Below the pieces are notes generated by a model. It worked only from the letters and a program-made list of their open reading frames with translations, had not been told where the DNA came from and ran no database searches. From Bacteroidales bacterium (GTDB lineage Bacteria; Bacteroidota; Bacteroidia; Bacteroidales; P3), in the NCBI GenBank assembly GCA_017530105.1, contig JAFXMW010000038.1, positions 1 to 35,240 of the forward strand: DNA of 35,240 nucleotides. Reading direction: 5' to 3'. The stretch's first letter is position 1, and every line of letters begins with the position of its first letter. Shown piece after piece: positions 8,501-16,719 of this stretch. A program made the translations under genes and the position numbers.

Positions 8501-8911
8501 GAAACTGCCGGCCGTTGCGAACTGACCATTGAAGGACAGCCCGTAGAAATTCTGCTCAGCGATGTGGAGATTGCCACTCAGGACATTCCCGGCTGGGTGG
8601 TGGCCAACGACGGCAGCCTGACTGTCGCCCTCGACATCACCGTGAGCGACGAGTTGAAGGCCGAAGGCATTGCCCGCGAACTGGTGAACCGCATCCAGAA
8701 CATCCGCAAGGAGGGCTTCGACGTCACCGACCGCATCACCGTCGACCTGCAAAGCGGCGAATGGGACGAGGCCGTGAAACGCCACATGGACTATATCTGC
8801 ACCGAGACTCTCTGCACCCGCCTGCAGTTACTCCCAACTGTGGAGAACGGAACCACGATAGAAATAATCGACGGAGTAAACACCAGCATTGCCGTATACA
8901 AAAGCAAGTAA
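5516..8911 (+). CDS. ileS: Isoleucine--tRNA ligase
   Basis: IleS charges tRNA-Ile in the cytoplasm and hydrolyses misactivated valine. The 1131-residue length is typical of the long Bacteroidota enzymes, which look closer to eukaryotic/type-2 IleS than to the roughly 940-residue E. coli type. The class I ATP-binding HIGH-like motif is PGIHH (54-58) after PPSANGK. The editing (CP1) region begins around WTTTPWTLPSN. The KMSKR loop is at 679-683, and WNLSRSRYWGTPLPIW is the usual catalytic-domain segment. The anticodon-binding region and a long C-terminal extension follow. The ATG at 5516 gives the family-typical N-terminus. A 9-bp DNA repeat encodes LSDLSNLSDKS (215-225) just before the editing domain. 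It heads a tight seven-gene run. Confidence 0.97.
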   Translation: MSYKEYKQLNMTQIGEEIRKFWEENETFEKGQQLAEGHPAYVFYDGPPSANGKPGIHHVMARTIKDVFCRYKAQKGFFVDRKAGWDTHGLPVELGVEKKLGITKEDIGKKISVDEYNQACRTEVLQYKDLWDELTKQMGYWVDLKHPYITFENEYIETLWFLLKMLYDKGLLYKGYTIQPFSPAAGTGLSSHELNLPGCYRDVKDTTCVALFRILSDLSNLSDKSGVPTYAIAWTTTPWTLPSNTALCVGPTIDYVLVETTHPYNGEACNIILAKPLFGNFFTEGEPDEKSKLLHGHVIAECKGTALEGLAYEQLIPWVKPTVVNAAEQSHRTAEQVEAFRIILGDYVTTEDGTGIVHIAPTFGADDARVAKKAGIADLLMYDRDGKQAPMVDRTGKFWTLEDLDPEWVKENVDTTTYGQYAGKFVKNAYDPTKGEKDMSLDVELVIMLKEQGKLFRSEKHTHSYPHCWRTDKPVLYYPLDSWFIRTTAMRDRMIELNKTINWKPEATGTGRFGNWLENIVDWNLSRSRYWGTPLPIWRTEDGKEEICIGSIEELRKEIDKAVAAGFMKSNPYREEKYDLHRPYIDDVVLVSPSGKKMMREPDLIDVWFDSGAMPYAQIHYMGGELKESQFPADFIAEGVDQTRGWFYTLHAVATMCFDSVAFKNVISNGLVLDKNGNKMSKRLGNGVDPFETLAKQGPDATRWYMITNSQPWDNLKFDVEGVDEVRRKLFGTLYNTYSFFALYANIDGFEYKEADLPFEKRPEIDRWILSELNTLVKNVDEAFADYEPTKAGRAIQEFVDANLSNWYVRLSRRRFWKGEMTDDKISAYQTLYTCLETLARLMSPIAPFFSERMFLDLNNVTHRINAESVHHVAFPTIHTEMIDKALEERMQLAQHICSMGLSLRKKSNLRVRQPLAKIMLPVQSEGFRQQVERVQNLICSELNIKEIEFLAPDNDILVKRIKPNFKTLGPRYGKIMKAISAEIQAFSQQQINALETAGRCELTIEGQPVEILLSDVEIATQDIPGWVVANDGSLTVALDITVSDELKAEGIARELVNRIQNIRKEGFDVTDRITVDLQSGEWDEAVKRHMDYICTETLCTRLQLLPTVENGTTIEIIDGVNTSIAVYKSK
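6158..6184 (+). repeat. Three 9-bp tandem repeats inside ileS
   Basis: TTGTCGGAC (6158-6166), TTGTCAAAC (6167-6175) and TTGTCGGAC (6176-6184) are in tandem and in frame. They encode LSD-LSN-LSD at residues 215-223, in the linker before the WTTTPWTLPSN segment. Codons TTG and TCG contrast with the surrounding CTG/AGC style, suggesting acquired repeat DNA. Confidence 0.75.
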
Positions 8912-8930
8912 CAACCGACACGTTGATAAG

Positions 8931-10145
8931 ATGAATAATATTATCGACACAATCAAGCAACTTGCCCACCAGTATCATGAAGAGGCTGTGGGTTGGCGGC
9001 GTTGGATGCACCGCCACCCTGATTTGAGCCAGCAGGAGTTCGGCACCATGGCATTTGTGGCCGAGCGCCTGACGGAAATGGGGCTGGAACCCAAGACAGG
9101 CATTGGCAAGACGGGCGTGATGGCCATGATTCGTGGCGGCAAAGACCCCGATGCCTATTGTGTGGGGCTGCGCGCCGACTATGATGCTTTGCCCCTCACC
9201 GAATGTACTGGTTTGCCCTTTGCCTCGGAGAACCCCGGCGTGATGCACGCCTGCGGCCACGATATGCACACCAGCTCGCTGCTTTGTGCCGCCAAAATTC
9301 TTTGCAGCATAAAGGAAGAACTGGAGGGAAGCATCATGCTTATCTTCGAGCCTTCGGAGGAGATGTATCCCGGCGGTGCCCGCATGATGATGGACGACGG
9401 GCTCTTCGATGAGGTGATGCCCAATGAAATTTATTCATTCCACTGCCTGCCTGAGATGGACTTCGGCCGCATCGGCATGAAAAAAGGCCGCTACATGGCC
9501 TCAACCGACGAGTTGTATTGGACCGTGAAAGGCAAAGGAGGCCACGGAGCCACACCCCACATGAGTGTCGACCCCATCCTTATTGCTTCGCACATCGTGG
9601 TGGCCTTGCAGCAAATAGTGAGCCGCAACGCAGCACCCATGATGCCCACAGTGTTGAGTTTCGGCAAGTTCATTGGCGAAGGTCGCACCAACATCATTCC
9701 CGACGAGGTGAAGATGGAGGGCATTATCCGCACCTTCGACCCCCAATGGCGGCTCGACTGCCACGAGAAGATACGCAAAATCAGTTGCGGCATAGCCGAG
9801 AGCATGGGAGGAGAATGTGACCTGTTTATTGACTACGGCTACCCTCCCGTCATCAACGACGACGAATGTACCCAACAGGTACACGACAACGGAGTGACTT
9901 TTCTGGGACAAGAGAATGTGGACTGGCTTGACCTGCGCATGACAGCAGAGGACTTTGCCTTCTTTGCACAGAAGATACCTGCCTGCTACTTCCGCGTAGG
10001 CATCCACATCCCCGGCACCCCCTACAGCAATCTGCACCGCCCCGACCTCATGGTCGACGAACGGTCTATCGAACTGGCTGGCGGCTTTGTGGCTTATAAC
10101 GCCTTCACAGCCCTTAAAAACAAGATAAAACAAATCCCCTCATGA
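8931..10145 (+). CDS. M20 family amidohydrolase / metallopeptidase (M20D-like)
   Basis: This is a cytosolic zinc-type amidohydrolase of the hippurate hydrolase/N-acyl-amino-acid deacylase group, expected to cleave N-acyl or peptide amide bonds. The exact substrate cannot be read from sequence. Metal-site and catalytic motifs are present: HACGHDMH (106-113, with C108 and H110), EPSEE (140-144, general base E143, ligand E144), SFHCLP, and a late His in NLHRPD. The dimerisation domain sits in the middle (GGHGATPH region). The start chosen is the ATG at 8931, giving 404 residues and lying 19 nt after ileS; an upstream in-frame ATG at 8889 would overlap ileS and add an unconserved-looking tail. 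The stop overlaps the next gene by 4 nt (ATGA), so the two are translationally coupled. Confidence 0.9.
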   Translation: MNNIIDTIKQLAHQYHEEAVGWRRWMHRHPDLSQQEFGTMAFVAERLTEMGLEPKTGIGKTGVMAMIRGGKDPDAYCVGLRADYDALPLTECTGLPFASENPGVMHACGHDMHTSSLLCAAKILCSIKEELEGSIMLIFEPSEEMYPGGARMMMDDGLFDEVMPNEIYSFHCLPEMDFGRIGMKKGRYMASTDELYWTVKGKGGHGATPHMSVDPILIASHIVVALQQIVSRNAAPMMPTVLSFGKFIGEGRTNIIPDEVKMEGIIRTFDPQWRLDCHEKIRKISCGIAESMGGECDLFIDYGYPPVINDDECTQQVHDNGVTFLGQENVDWLDLRMTAEDFAFFAQKIPACYFRVGIHIPGTPYSNLHRPDLMVDERSIELAGGFVAYNAFTALKNKIKQIPS

Positions 10146-11575
10146 GCACCGAGGCCATCGACACCACCAAAGAACTCGGGACACGAAACATACGGTCCCT
10201 GCTGTGGAAATACGCCTTGCCTGCCGTGGTGACACAGATTATCGCCACGGTATACAATCTGGTTGACAGCATTTTCTTGGGTCATGCTGAAAACGGCCCG
10301 CTCATTCTTGCCGCCCTAGCCATCACCCTGCCCATCATGAACATCATCCATGCCTTTGGCTCGCTGGTGGGAGCGGGAGCTTCGGCACGAATGAGCATTG
10401 TCCTTGGGCGCAAAGATGTGCGCTGGGCAGAAAAGATTCTGGGTAACAGTGTACATCTCACTTTCTTCTTCGGTGCACTGTTCCTGACTGCCGGCTACCT
10501 GTTCATGAGACCCATCCTCTCCATGTTCGGTGCCTCTGCCACCACCATCTCACTTGCCCAGGAATATCTGGACATCGTACTTCCCGGTATGTTCCTCACC
10601 ACCCTCACCTTCAACCTGTCGGGTCTGATTCGTGCTTCGGGATACGCATCCAAATCGATGTGGATACAAGTCAGCGGAGCACTGCTGAACATAGCCCTCG
10701 ACGCCCTATTCATTGTAGGTTTGGGCTGGGGCATCCGCGGCGGTGCATGGGCGACCACCATTGCCATGGCTTTCTCCGCAACACTGGCAGTGATGCATTT
10801 CCTCAACCCCAAATCATTCATCCGGTTCAAACGCCACTGCTGGAAGCCCAAGATGTACATTGTCAAGAATATCCTTGCCATTGGCATCAGCCCCTTCTCA
10901 ATGAACGTAGCAGCCTGTGCGGTGGTAGCACTTCTCAACTCGCAACTCATACACTACGGAGGTGACTTGGCCGTCAGTGCCTATGGAGTGGTGAACCGTG
11001 TGGCCATGCTGGTAGTGATGATACTGCTGGGCATCTGCCAGGGAATGCAGCCCATAGCTGGATACAACTATGGTGCCGGTAACAACCTCCGGTTGAAGCA
11101 TGTCTACATGTTGTCGATGAAATGGAATGTCGGGATTGGAGTTGTAGGGATGCTTTTGGCATTGATTATCCCCCGCCTGCTGGTGATGATGATGAGCGAC
11201 AACGAACAGCTTATCTCCATCTCCATCCCCGCCATGCGCTACCTGCTTGTGATGGCGCCCCTCATCGGCTTCACCATCACCAACTCGCAATTCTTCCAGT
11301 CCATCGACAAACCCTGGATAGCCATAGTCACCAGCCTCTCGCGCCAGGTCATCTTCCTCATCCCGATGATGTATCTGGTGCCAATGATTTACCTTCGCTT
11401 AGGCGGCGACGGGCTGTCGGGTGTATGGTGCAGCTGCACCGTCAGCGACCTGCTTGGAGCCGTCCTGTCAGGCTTCTTGCTACTCTCCCAACGCAAAGTA
11501 TTCGTTCCCGGGTACATCCCTCCCGAAAGAAAACCCCGCAAAGAACGCGGCCCAAATGGAACAATAAACCAATAA
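10142..11575 (+). CDS. MATE family multidrug/metabolite efflux transporter
   Basis: This is an inner-membrane cation-coupled exporter of the MATE family, 477 residues with about twelve hydrophobic segments. The opening LLWKYALPAVVTQIIATVYNLVDSIFLG is typical of the NorM/DinF-like branch, and the GAGASARMSIVLGRKD loop after the second helix is the family hallmark. A second half beginning about residue 240 mirrors the first (GMQPIAGYNYGA). The C-terminus is basic and cytoplasmic. It overlaps the amidohydrolase by ATGA, so they may act together, for instance exporting a product or analogue of the amidohydrolase substrate; that is inference only. Substrate unknown. Confidence 0.92.
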   Translation: MSTEAIDTTKELGTRNIRSLLWKYALPAVVTQIIATVYNLVDSIFLGHAENGPLILAALAITLPIMNIIHAFGSLVGAGASARMSIVLGRKDVRWAEKILGNSVHLTFFFGALFLTAGYLFMRPILSMFGASATTISLAQEYLDIVLPGMFLTTLTFNLSGLIRASGYASKSMWIQVSGALLNIALDALFIVGLGWGIRGGAWATTIAMAFSATLAVMHFLNPKSFIRFKRHCWKPKMYIVKNILAIGISPFSMNVAACAVVALLNSQLIHYGGDLAVSAYGVVNRVAMLVVMILLGICQGMQPIAGYNYGAGNNLRLKHVYMLSMKWNVGIGVVGMLLALIIPRLLVMMMSDNEQLISISIPAMRYLLVMAPLIGFTITNSQFFQSIDKPWIAIVTSLSRQVIFLIPMMYLVPMIYLRLGGDGLSGVWCSCTVSDLLGAVLSGFLLLSQRKVFVPGYIPPERKPRKERGPNGTINQ

Positions 11576-11584
11576 ACCAACATC

Positions 11585-12724
11585 ATGAAAAAAACAATTG
11601 TCCTGAGTTTTATCCTCTGTCTGACCTACCTCGCCAGTGCACAAGACAGTGCCAAATGCGTACTTTTCATTGGCAATAGCTATACCGAAGTCAACAACCT
11701 GCCATTGATGGTGCAGCAAGCTGCCGAAAGCGCCGGACAACGACTTGACTTCCAAAGCAACACCCCCGGAGGATGCACCTTCCAGCAACACTGTTCCAAC
11801 CGCTCCATGTCGCTCATACAAGAAGGCGGATGGGACGTGGTGGTGCTTCAAGAGCAGAGCCAATTGCCCTCCTTCCCCCAAAGCCAAGTGGAGGCAGAAT
11901 GTTTCCCCTACGCCCAACAACTCATCGACTCGGTCTACGCCAACAACCCCGATGGCGAAGCCATGCTCTACATGACTTGGGGCAGGGAAAACGGTGACCA
12001 GCACAATGCCTCGGTGTTCCCGCCACTCGGCACCTACGAAGGAATGGACAGCCTGCTGTACGAACGCTACATGTACATGGCACGCACCTACGATGCATCT
12101 GTCTGTCCGGTAGGACGTGTGTGGAGATACCTCCGCACCAACCATCGCGACATCCGTCTCTACGCAGCCGACGGCAGCCACCCCTCACTGGCCGGCAGCT
12201 ATGCCGCCGCCTGTTCGTTCTTCAGCCTCATCTTCCGCCAGTCGCCCCAATCCATCACCTACAACCCCGGCATTGAAGAGCGCGAAGCTCAAATCATCCG
12301 CGATGCCGTCCAAACCGTTGTTTTCGACACCATCGGTTTCTGGCTACGCCAAACCACCGACACCGCTAACACTGACACCACCTACACCGACACAACCCAC
12401 ACCGACACAACGAGTATCGACACTACTCACATCGACACCACAAATATCGACACCATCGCCGGCATCAATTTCCAATTCCCAGAACGGAACACCCAGATAT
12501 CCGTCTACCCCAATCCCACCACCAACCTGGCGACAATAGTCGTCGACGGTCCCGACCACAACTTCGACGCCGTACTCTACGACCCACACGGACGCAGACT
12601 AATCTCTTGCAAACTCACTGAATCCTCCACCACCATCTCCCTCCAAGACCTCAGTCCAGGCATATACCTGCTGGCCCTGCTCTCCCGCTCCGACACTCGC
12701 ACCATACGCATCATAAAACAATAA
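11585..12724 (+). CDS. Secreted SGNH-like (DUF4886-type) hydrolase with T9SS tail
   Basis: A signal peptide (about 1-19, ending LASAQ) precedes an SGNH/GDSL-like hydrolase domain (about 22-255). The nucleophile block is FIGNSYT with S32, and the C-terminal catalytic block is DGSHPS with D196 and H199. NTPGGCTF and VVVLQEQSQLP are typical of the DUF4886 branch. Such enzymes are usually esterases acting on acylated sugars or glycans; the substrate here is unknown. Residues 258 to about 287 are a Thr/Asp repeat linker (TDTxx units). The last 75 or so residues are a T9SS sorting domain (YPNPTTNLATIVV, LSPGIYLLAL), so the enzyme should reach the cell surface. It starts 9 nt after the MATE gene. 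Confidence 0.85.
   Translation: MKKTIVLSFILCLTYLASAQDSAKCVLFIGNSYTEVNNLPLMVQQAAESAGQRLDFQSNTPGGCTFQQHCSNRSMSLIQEGGWDVVVLQEQSQLPSFPQSQVEAECFPYAQQLIDSVYANNPDGEAMLYMTWGRENGDQHNASVFPPLGTYEGMDSLLYERYMYMARTYDASVCPVGRVWRYLRTNHRDIRLYAADGSHPSLAGSYAAACSFFSLIFRQSPQSITYNPGIEEREAQIIRDAVQTVVFDTIGFWLRQTTDTANTDTTYTDTTHTDTTSIDTTHIDTTNIDTIAGINFQFPERNTQISVYPNPTTNLATIVVDGPDHNFDAVLYDPHGRRLISCKLTESSTTISLQDLSPGIYLLALLSRSDTRTIRIIKQ
12356..12454 (+). repeat. 15-bp tandem repeat encoding a Thr/Asp linker
   Basis: Six units of about 15 bp beginning AC/ATCGACAC lie at 12356-12445, followed by a partial unit to 12454. Each unit encodes five residues of the form T/I-D-T-x-x. Units differ at silent and variable positions. 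They form the linker between the hydrolase and the T9SS domain, and copy number may vary between strains. Confidence 0.8.
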
Positions 12725-12743
12725 CCCCACCTACCACATTTCC

Positions 12744-15023
12744 ATGAAAAAAGCGGCCACCCTCCTTCTGCTCACACTCCTCTGCCTTGCCCCTGCCAAG
12801 GCTCAGCAACTATCCAACACCAATCCCACCCGTCCCAAAGTGGGCATAGCCCTCAGCGGTGGCGGTGCCAAAGGTGCCGCCCACATCGGTGTTCTCAAAT
12901 ACCTTGAAGAAATAGGCATCCCCATCGACTACGTCACAGGCACCAGCATGGGCTCCATTATCGGAGGGCTCTACTCACTCGGCTACACCCCCGACGAGCT
13001 GGCCAAACTCATCGCCGACATCGACTGGCCTCTATACATGAGCAACAACGTCGACCGCTACTACCAGTCCTCCACCATCCGCGCCCGCAAAAGCACCTAC
13101 CTCTTCTCTGTCCCCTTCGGATCCGGCAACTTCCAAGAAAAATCCTTCAACATCCTCTCCACCCTTCCCAGCGGAGTAATCAACGGCGCCAGCCTCATCA
13201 ACCTCTTCAGCCAACTCAGCATAGGCTACAACGACTCCCTCGACTTCCGACAACTGCCCATCCCCTTCGCCTGCATCGCCACCGACATCCTCACGGGCGA
13301 CTCTGTCATCCTCGACCACGGACGCTTCCCCAAAGCCATCCGCTCCAGCATGGCAATCCCAGGAGTCTTCTCCCCCGTGGAATGGGAAGGCCACATGCTT
13401 GCCGACGGCGGCATGGTCAACAACTTCCCCGTTGACCTATGCCTCAAAATGGGTGCCGACCTTGTAATAGGCGTTGAACTGGCCGAAGAACTATCCTCCG
13501 ACCCTGAGGAAATGAAATCACTCCCACAACAACTGTCGCAATACCTCAGCATAGCCGTCCAAAACAACCGTGGCGAAAACCGCCTGCTCTGCGACATCTA
13601 CCTCCATCCCGACATCACAGGCTACAACATGCTCAGCTTCACCGCCTCCGCCATCGATACCATGGTGCGCCGCGGATACGAATGTGCCAAAGCCCACCAC
13701 GACGAATTCATGGCTCTGAAACAAAGGCTCGAAGCCTTCGGTCCTTGCGGCAAAACCCTCCAAGCCCCTCGCGTTAAAACCATCCCACCCGACGACACCA
13801 TATTCCTCACCTCTGTCCTCTACCGCGGAATCATCCAATCCGACGCCCACTGGCTCATCAACAAAGGCAAACTCAAAGAAGGCACTGCCTCCACCCTCAA
13901 CCAAATAAAAAAAGCCATAGGCATCCTCATAGGCACCGGAGCATACTCCAGCATACTCTACAACATCTACCCCGACGACTCCACCGCACAAAGCTATCAC
14001 CTCATCATCGACTTTGAACCCGCCGAACCCCACCTCCTCTCTCTCGGCTTCCGCTACGACTCTCAAGAAAAAGCCTCTCTTCTCTTCCACCTCGGCATCA
14101 ACGAGCAAAAACTTTCAGGCTTCAAACTCGGCTTCGACGCCAACCTCAACTACAACATACGTTTCGCCACCAAACTCTCCTGGTGCAACATAGGCCTCGG
14201 CGACATCAACTTTGCCTACCGCTACCACAACAGCACCATGAACCTCGGCTCCTACGACACCGCATCCTACACCGTTTGGAAAATCAACCACCATAACTTC
14301 AGCCTCTACCTTTCCGAATTCCACCTTCTCAACCTCGCCTTTGCCTTTGGACTGGAAGAAGACATCTACTCCAACCAAAACAGTTTCTCGCTCGACAACA
14401 TCCTCTACGACGGCATTTTCCAACTCTACAAAGCCCACGCCTACTTCGGGACCTTCTTCCGGGCACTATACGATAATCTCGACGACGCCTACTTCGCCAC
14501 ACGAGGCATCTACGCCAAAACCGACATAGGGTGGCACGTCGAAAACAAATACCTCTTCAAACAATTAGACCTCAGTTTCCTCGACATCAGTCTATCCACA
14601 CAAACCTACATCCAATCATCACCCCGTCTCACACTCATCCCGCAACTGGCCGCACGCCTTGTCCTCGGCCACAACTCGATATGGTACGACAACATTGTGG
14701 GGGGCACCATCCCAGGCCGATATGTCGACCAACAACTCGCCTTCGTAGGCCTCAACCGCCCCATCCACGCCAACGACCTCGTCGCCATAGCACGCCTCGA
14801 CCTCCGCTACCAACTCTTCAACAAAACCTACCTCTACCTCATGCCCAACGTCATTTACTCCGCCGACTGGATACCGACCCCCGGCAGCAACAACCACATT
14901 AACTTCGGCGCCGCCATCCGCGCGGCATACGACAGCCCCATCGGTCCACTTTCCCTCGACCTCAACTGGAACAACCTAACCCACCGCCTGGGGCTATACC
15001 TCAACTTAGGATACGTATTCTAA
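12744..15023 (+). CDS. Patatin-like phospholipase with C-terminal outer-membrane beta-barrel
   Basis: A signal peptide (about 1-20, ending KAQ) precedes a patatin lipase domain (about 30-260). It has the oxyanion loop SGGGAKG, the nucleophile elbow GTSMG with S68, and the DGG motif with catalytic D221. A middle segment (about 350-420) resembles a single POTRA-like module. The rest, to residue 759, alternates hydrophobic and polar residues with many Tyr/Asn/Phe and ends in an aromatic residue (LGYVF), as in Omp85-family barrels. This matches the FplA/PlpD class of patatin autotransporters, which display or release the lipase at the outer membrane. Phospholipase A activity is likely. Spacing is 19 nt from the upstream gene and 14 nt to murB. 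Codons are extremely C-ending. Confidence 0.88.
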   Translation: MKKAATLLLLTLLCLAPAKAQQLSNTNPTRPKVGIALSGGGAKGAAHIGVLKYLEEIGIPIDYVTGTSMGSIIGGLYSLGYTPDELAKLIADIDWPLYMSNNVDRYYQSSTIRARKSTYLFSVPFGSGNFQEKSFNILSTLPSGVINGASLINLFSQLSIGYNDSLDFRQLPIPFACIATDILTGDSVILDHGRFPKAIRSSMAIPGVFSPVEWEGHMLADGGMVNNFPVDLCLKMGADLVIGVELAEELSSDPEEMKSLPQQLSQYLSIAVQNNRGENRLLCDIYLHPDITGYNMLSFTASAIDTMVRRGYECAKAHHDEFMALKQRLEAFGPCGKTLQAPRVKTIPPDDTIFLTSVLYRGIIQSDAHWLINKGKLKEGTASTLNQIKKAIGILIGTGAYSSILYNIYPDDSTAQSYHLIIDFEPAEPHLLSLGFRYDSQEKASLLFHLGINEQKLSGFKLGFDANLNYNIRFATKLSWCNIGLGDINFAYRYHNSTMNLGSYDTASYTVWKINHHNFSLYLSEFHLLNLAFAFGLEEDIYSNQNSFSLDNILYDGIFQLYKAHAYFGTFFRALYDNLDDAYFATRGIYAKTDIGWHVENKYLFKQLDLSFLDISLSTQTYIQSSPRLTLIPQLAARLVLGHNSIWYDNIVGGTIPGRYVDQQLAFVGLNRPIHANDLVAIARLDLRYQLFNKTYLYLMPNVIYSADWIPTPGSNNHINFGAAIRAAYDSPIGPLSLDLNWNNLTHRLGLYLNLGYVF

Positions 15024-15037
15024 ACCATACACGCAAC

Positions 15038-16030
15038 ATGATATACACCACCTTTGGAATACCCGCCACCGCCGACAGCTACCACGCCGTTGCCGACCGC
15101 GACCAACTGCTCACCCTGCTGCAACAGCACCGCACCACCGCCCCCCCCCTCTTCATCCTCGGCGGCGGCAGCAACGTAATCTTCTCCTCCCACTACCACG
15201 GCACCGTCATCCATCTCGAAAACAAAGGCATCCACCTCATAGGGCACGACCCCGAAAACGGAGACCTCCTCGTCCAAGCCGCCGCCGGCGAAAACTGGGA
15301 CTCCTTCGTCCGCCACTGCATCGACAACCACTGGCACGGAGCCGAAAACCTTGCAGCCATACCGGGCACCGTAGGAGCCGCACCCGTACAAAACGTAGGA
15401 GCCTACGGCACCGAAGCCAAAGACATCATCCACTCCGTCCTCGCCATCGACACCGTCACCGGCCAGGAACGCACCTTCACCAACGACGAATGTCGCTTCG
15501 GCTACCGCGACAGCATTTTCAAAAACCAACTCAAAGGACGCTACATCGTGTGGGCCGTAACCTTCCGCCTGCACCCCCGATTCACCCCCGACCTGCGCTA
15601 CAAAGGCCTTGCCGACGCCCTCGAAGCCTCCGGCCTCAACAACCCCACCGCCCGGCAAATGGCCGACCTCGTCACCACCGTCCGCTGGAACAAACTCCCC
15701 CGACCCGAAGAAACAGGCAGCGCCGGCAGTTTCTTCAAAAACCCCGTCGTCCCCGCAGCACAATACCTGCAACTCAAGCAACAATACCCCGGCCTCGTAG
15801 CCCACCCCGCAGGCGACAACTACAAACTCGCAGCCGGATGGCTCATAGAACAGGCCGGATGGAAAGGACGGAGCCTCGGCCATTGCGGAGTGTATCACAA
15901 ACAAGCTCTCGTACTTGTAAACCTCGGCGGATGCACCGGCAGCGAAGTAGTAGCCCTGGCCGACGCCATCACCGCCGACATCCAATCCAAATTCGGCGTA
16001 ACCCTCGAAAAAGAAGCAATAATCCTATAA
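15038..16030 (+). CDS. murB: UDP-N-acetylenolpyruvoylglucosamine reductase
   Basis: MurB reduces UDP-GlcNAc-enolpyruvate to UDP-MurNAc with NADPH and FAD, the second committed step of peptidoglycan synthesis. The 330 residues fit a type I (E. coli-like) enzyme. FAD-binding motifs ILGGGSNV (40-47) and IPGTVGAAPVQNVGAYG are clear. The catalytic block FGYRDSIFK contains the type I Tyr, GSAGSFFKNP carries the proton-donor Ser, and GVTLEKEAIIL supplies the C-terminal Glu. Nine consecutive C (15141-15149) encode Ala-Pro-Pro-Leu near the N-terminus and may be prone to slippage. It sits 14 nt after the patatin gene and 20 nt before the next gene. Confidence 0.95.
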   Translation: MIYTTFGIPATADSYHAVADRDQLLTLLQQHRTTAPPLFILGGGSNVIFSSHYHGTVIHLENKGIHLIGHDPENGDLLVQAAAGENWDSFVRHCIDNHWHGAENLAAIPGTVGAAPVQNVGAYGTEAKDIIHSVLAIDTVTGQERTFTNDECRFGYRDSIFKNQLKGRYIVWAVTFRLHPRFTPDLRYKGLADALEASGLNNPTARQMADLVTTVRWNKLPRPEETGSAGSFFKNPVVPAAQYLQLKQQYPGLVAHPAGDNYKLAAGWLIEQAGWKGRSLGHCGVYHKQALVLVNLGGCTGSEVVALADAITADIQSKFGVTLEKEAIIL

Positions 16031-16050
16031 ACAAACACCCTACAAAACCC

Positions 16051-16692
16051 ATGGACAAACACCCCGAAATATTCTGGAACTGGTTCGTTGCCAACAGCGA
16101 GCGCCTCACCATGCTCAACGACCTCGACCAGCCCGAGCGCCAGCAACTGCTCGACCAAATGCAGCAACAACTCAATGCCTACTGCGACGGTCTATCCTTT
16201 GAGATGGGCGACCAGACCGCACAAGGACGCACACTCACCTTCAGCGCCGACGGCGACTTCGACCTCTTCCGCTACGTCGTCGAACTCACCGACTCCGCCC
16301 CCGACGTCGACTGGTGGGAATTCATCCCCTTCCGCCAACCCAAGGGCAAAGGGTTCAAAGTCATCTTCGAAAAACACCGTTTCGAAACAGCCAAAATGGC
16401 ATTCCTGCAACTCGAAAACGAAGAAGAACCCGACATCATAGGACTCCGCATAGCACTCCCCGACATCACCTCCGACATCGACCCCGACCAAGCCACCCCC
16501 GACCAAGAAGACCTCCTCATTGGTGTCTATACCACTGTCGAAGCCCTCATCGGCGAATTCGACTGCACCACTCTCATCGGCTACATCGAACTCTGCCCCA
16601 TGCCCGACGAACCCTTCAAAGCAGGCTTCCGCCCCCTCGACGACCTGCCCGAATTCGTCGAATGGTTCAAAAACACCCGCGACAAAGACTAA
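16051..16692 (+). CDS. Uncharacterised acidic protein, 213 residues
   Basis: I do not recognise a named family. The ATG at 16051 lies 20 nt after murB and gives a soluble, strongly acidic protein with no signal peptide or membrane segment. It opens with an amphipathic, helix-rich segment (FWNWFVANSERL, then Glu/Gln-rich residues to about 45). A beta-rich middle follows with WWEFIPFRQPKGKGF near residue 90. The C-terminus has paired Phe/Trp (PEFVEWFKN). It is the last gene of the ileS run, so it is probably co-transcribed with murB. Codon use matches its neighbours, so it is likely native. Ortholog profiles of this N-terminal domain in other Bacteroidales would be the best clue to function. 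Confidence 0.75.
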   Translation: MDKHPEIFWNWFVANSERLTMLNDLDQPERQQLLDQMQQQLNAYCDGLSFEMGDQTAQGRTLTFSADGDFDLFRYVVELTDSAPDVDWWEFIPFRQPKGKGFKVIFEKHRFETAKMAFLQLENEEEPDIIGLRIALPDITSDIDPDQATPDQEDLLIGVYTTVEALIGEFDCTTLIGYIELCPMPDEPFKAGFRPLDDLPEFVEWFKNTRDKD

Positions 16693-16719
16693 CCGGCCTT
16701 CCTTCACTCGTTCCCCACC

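Noticed and set aside
15020-15985. Minus-strand open frame opposite murB
   Set aside because: Composition artefact (Gly/Val/Glu-rich translation) opposite a clear murB.
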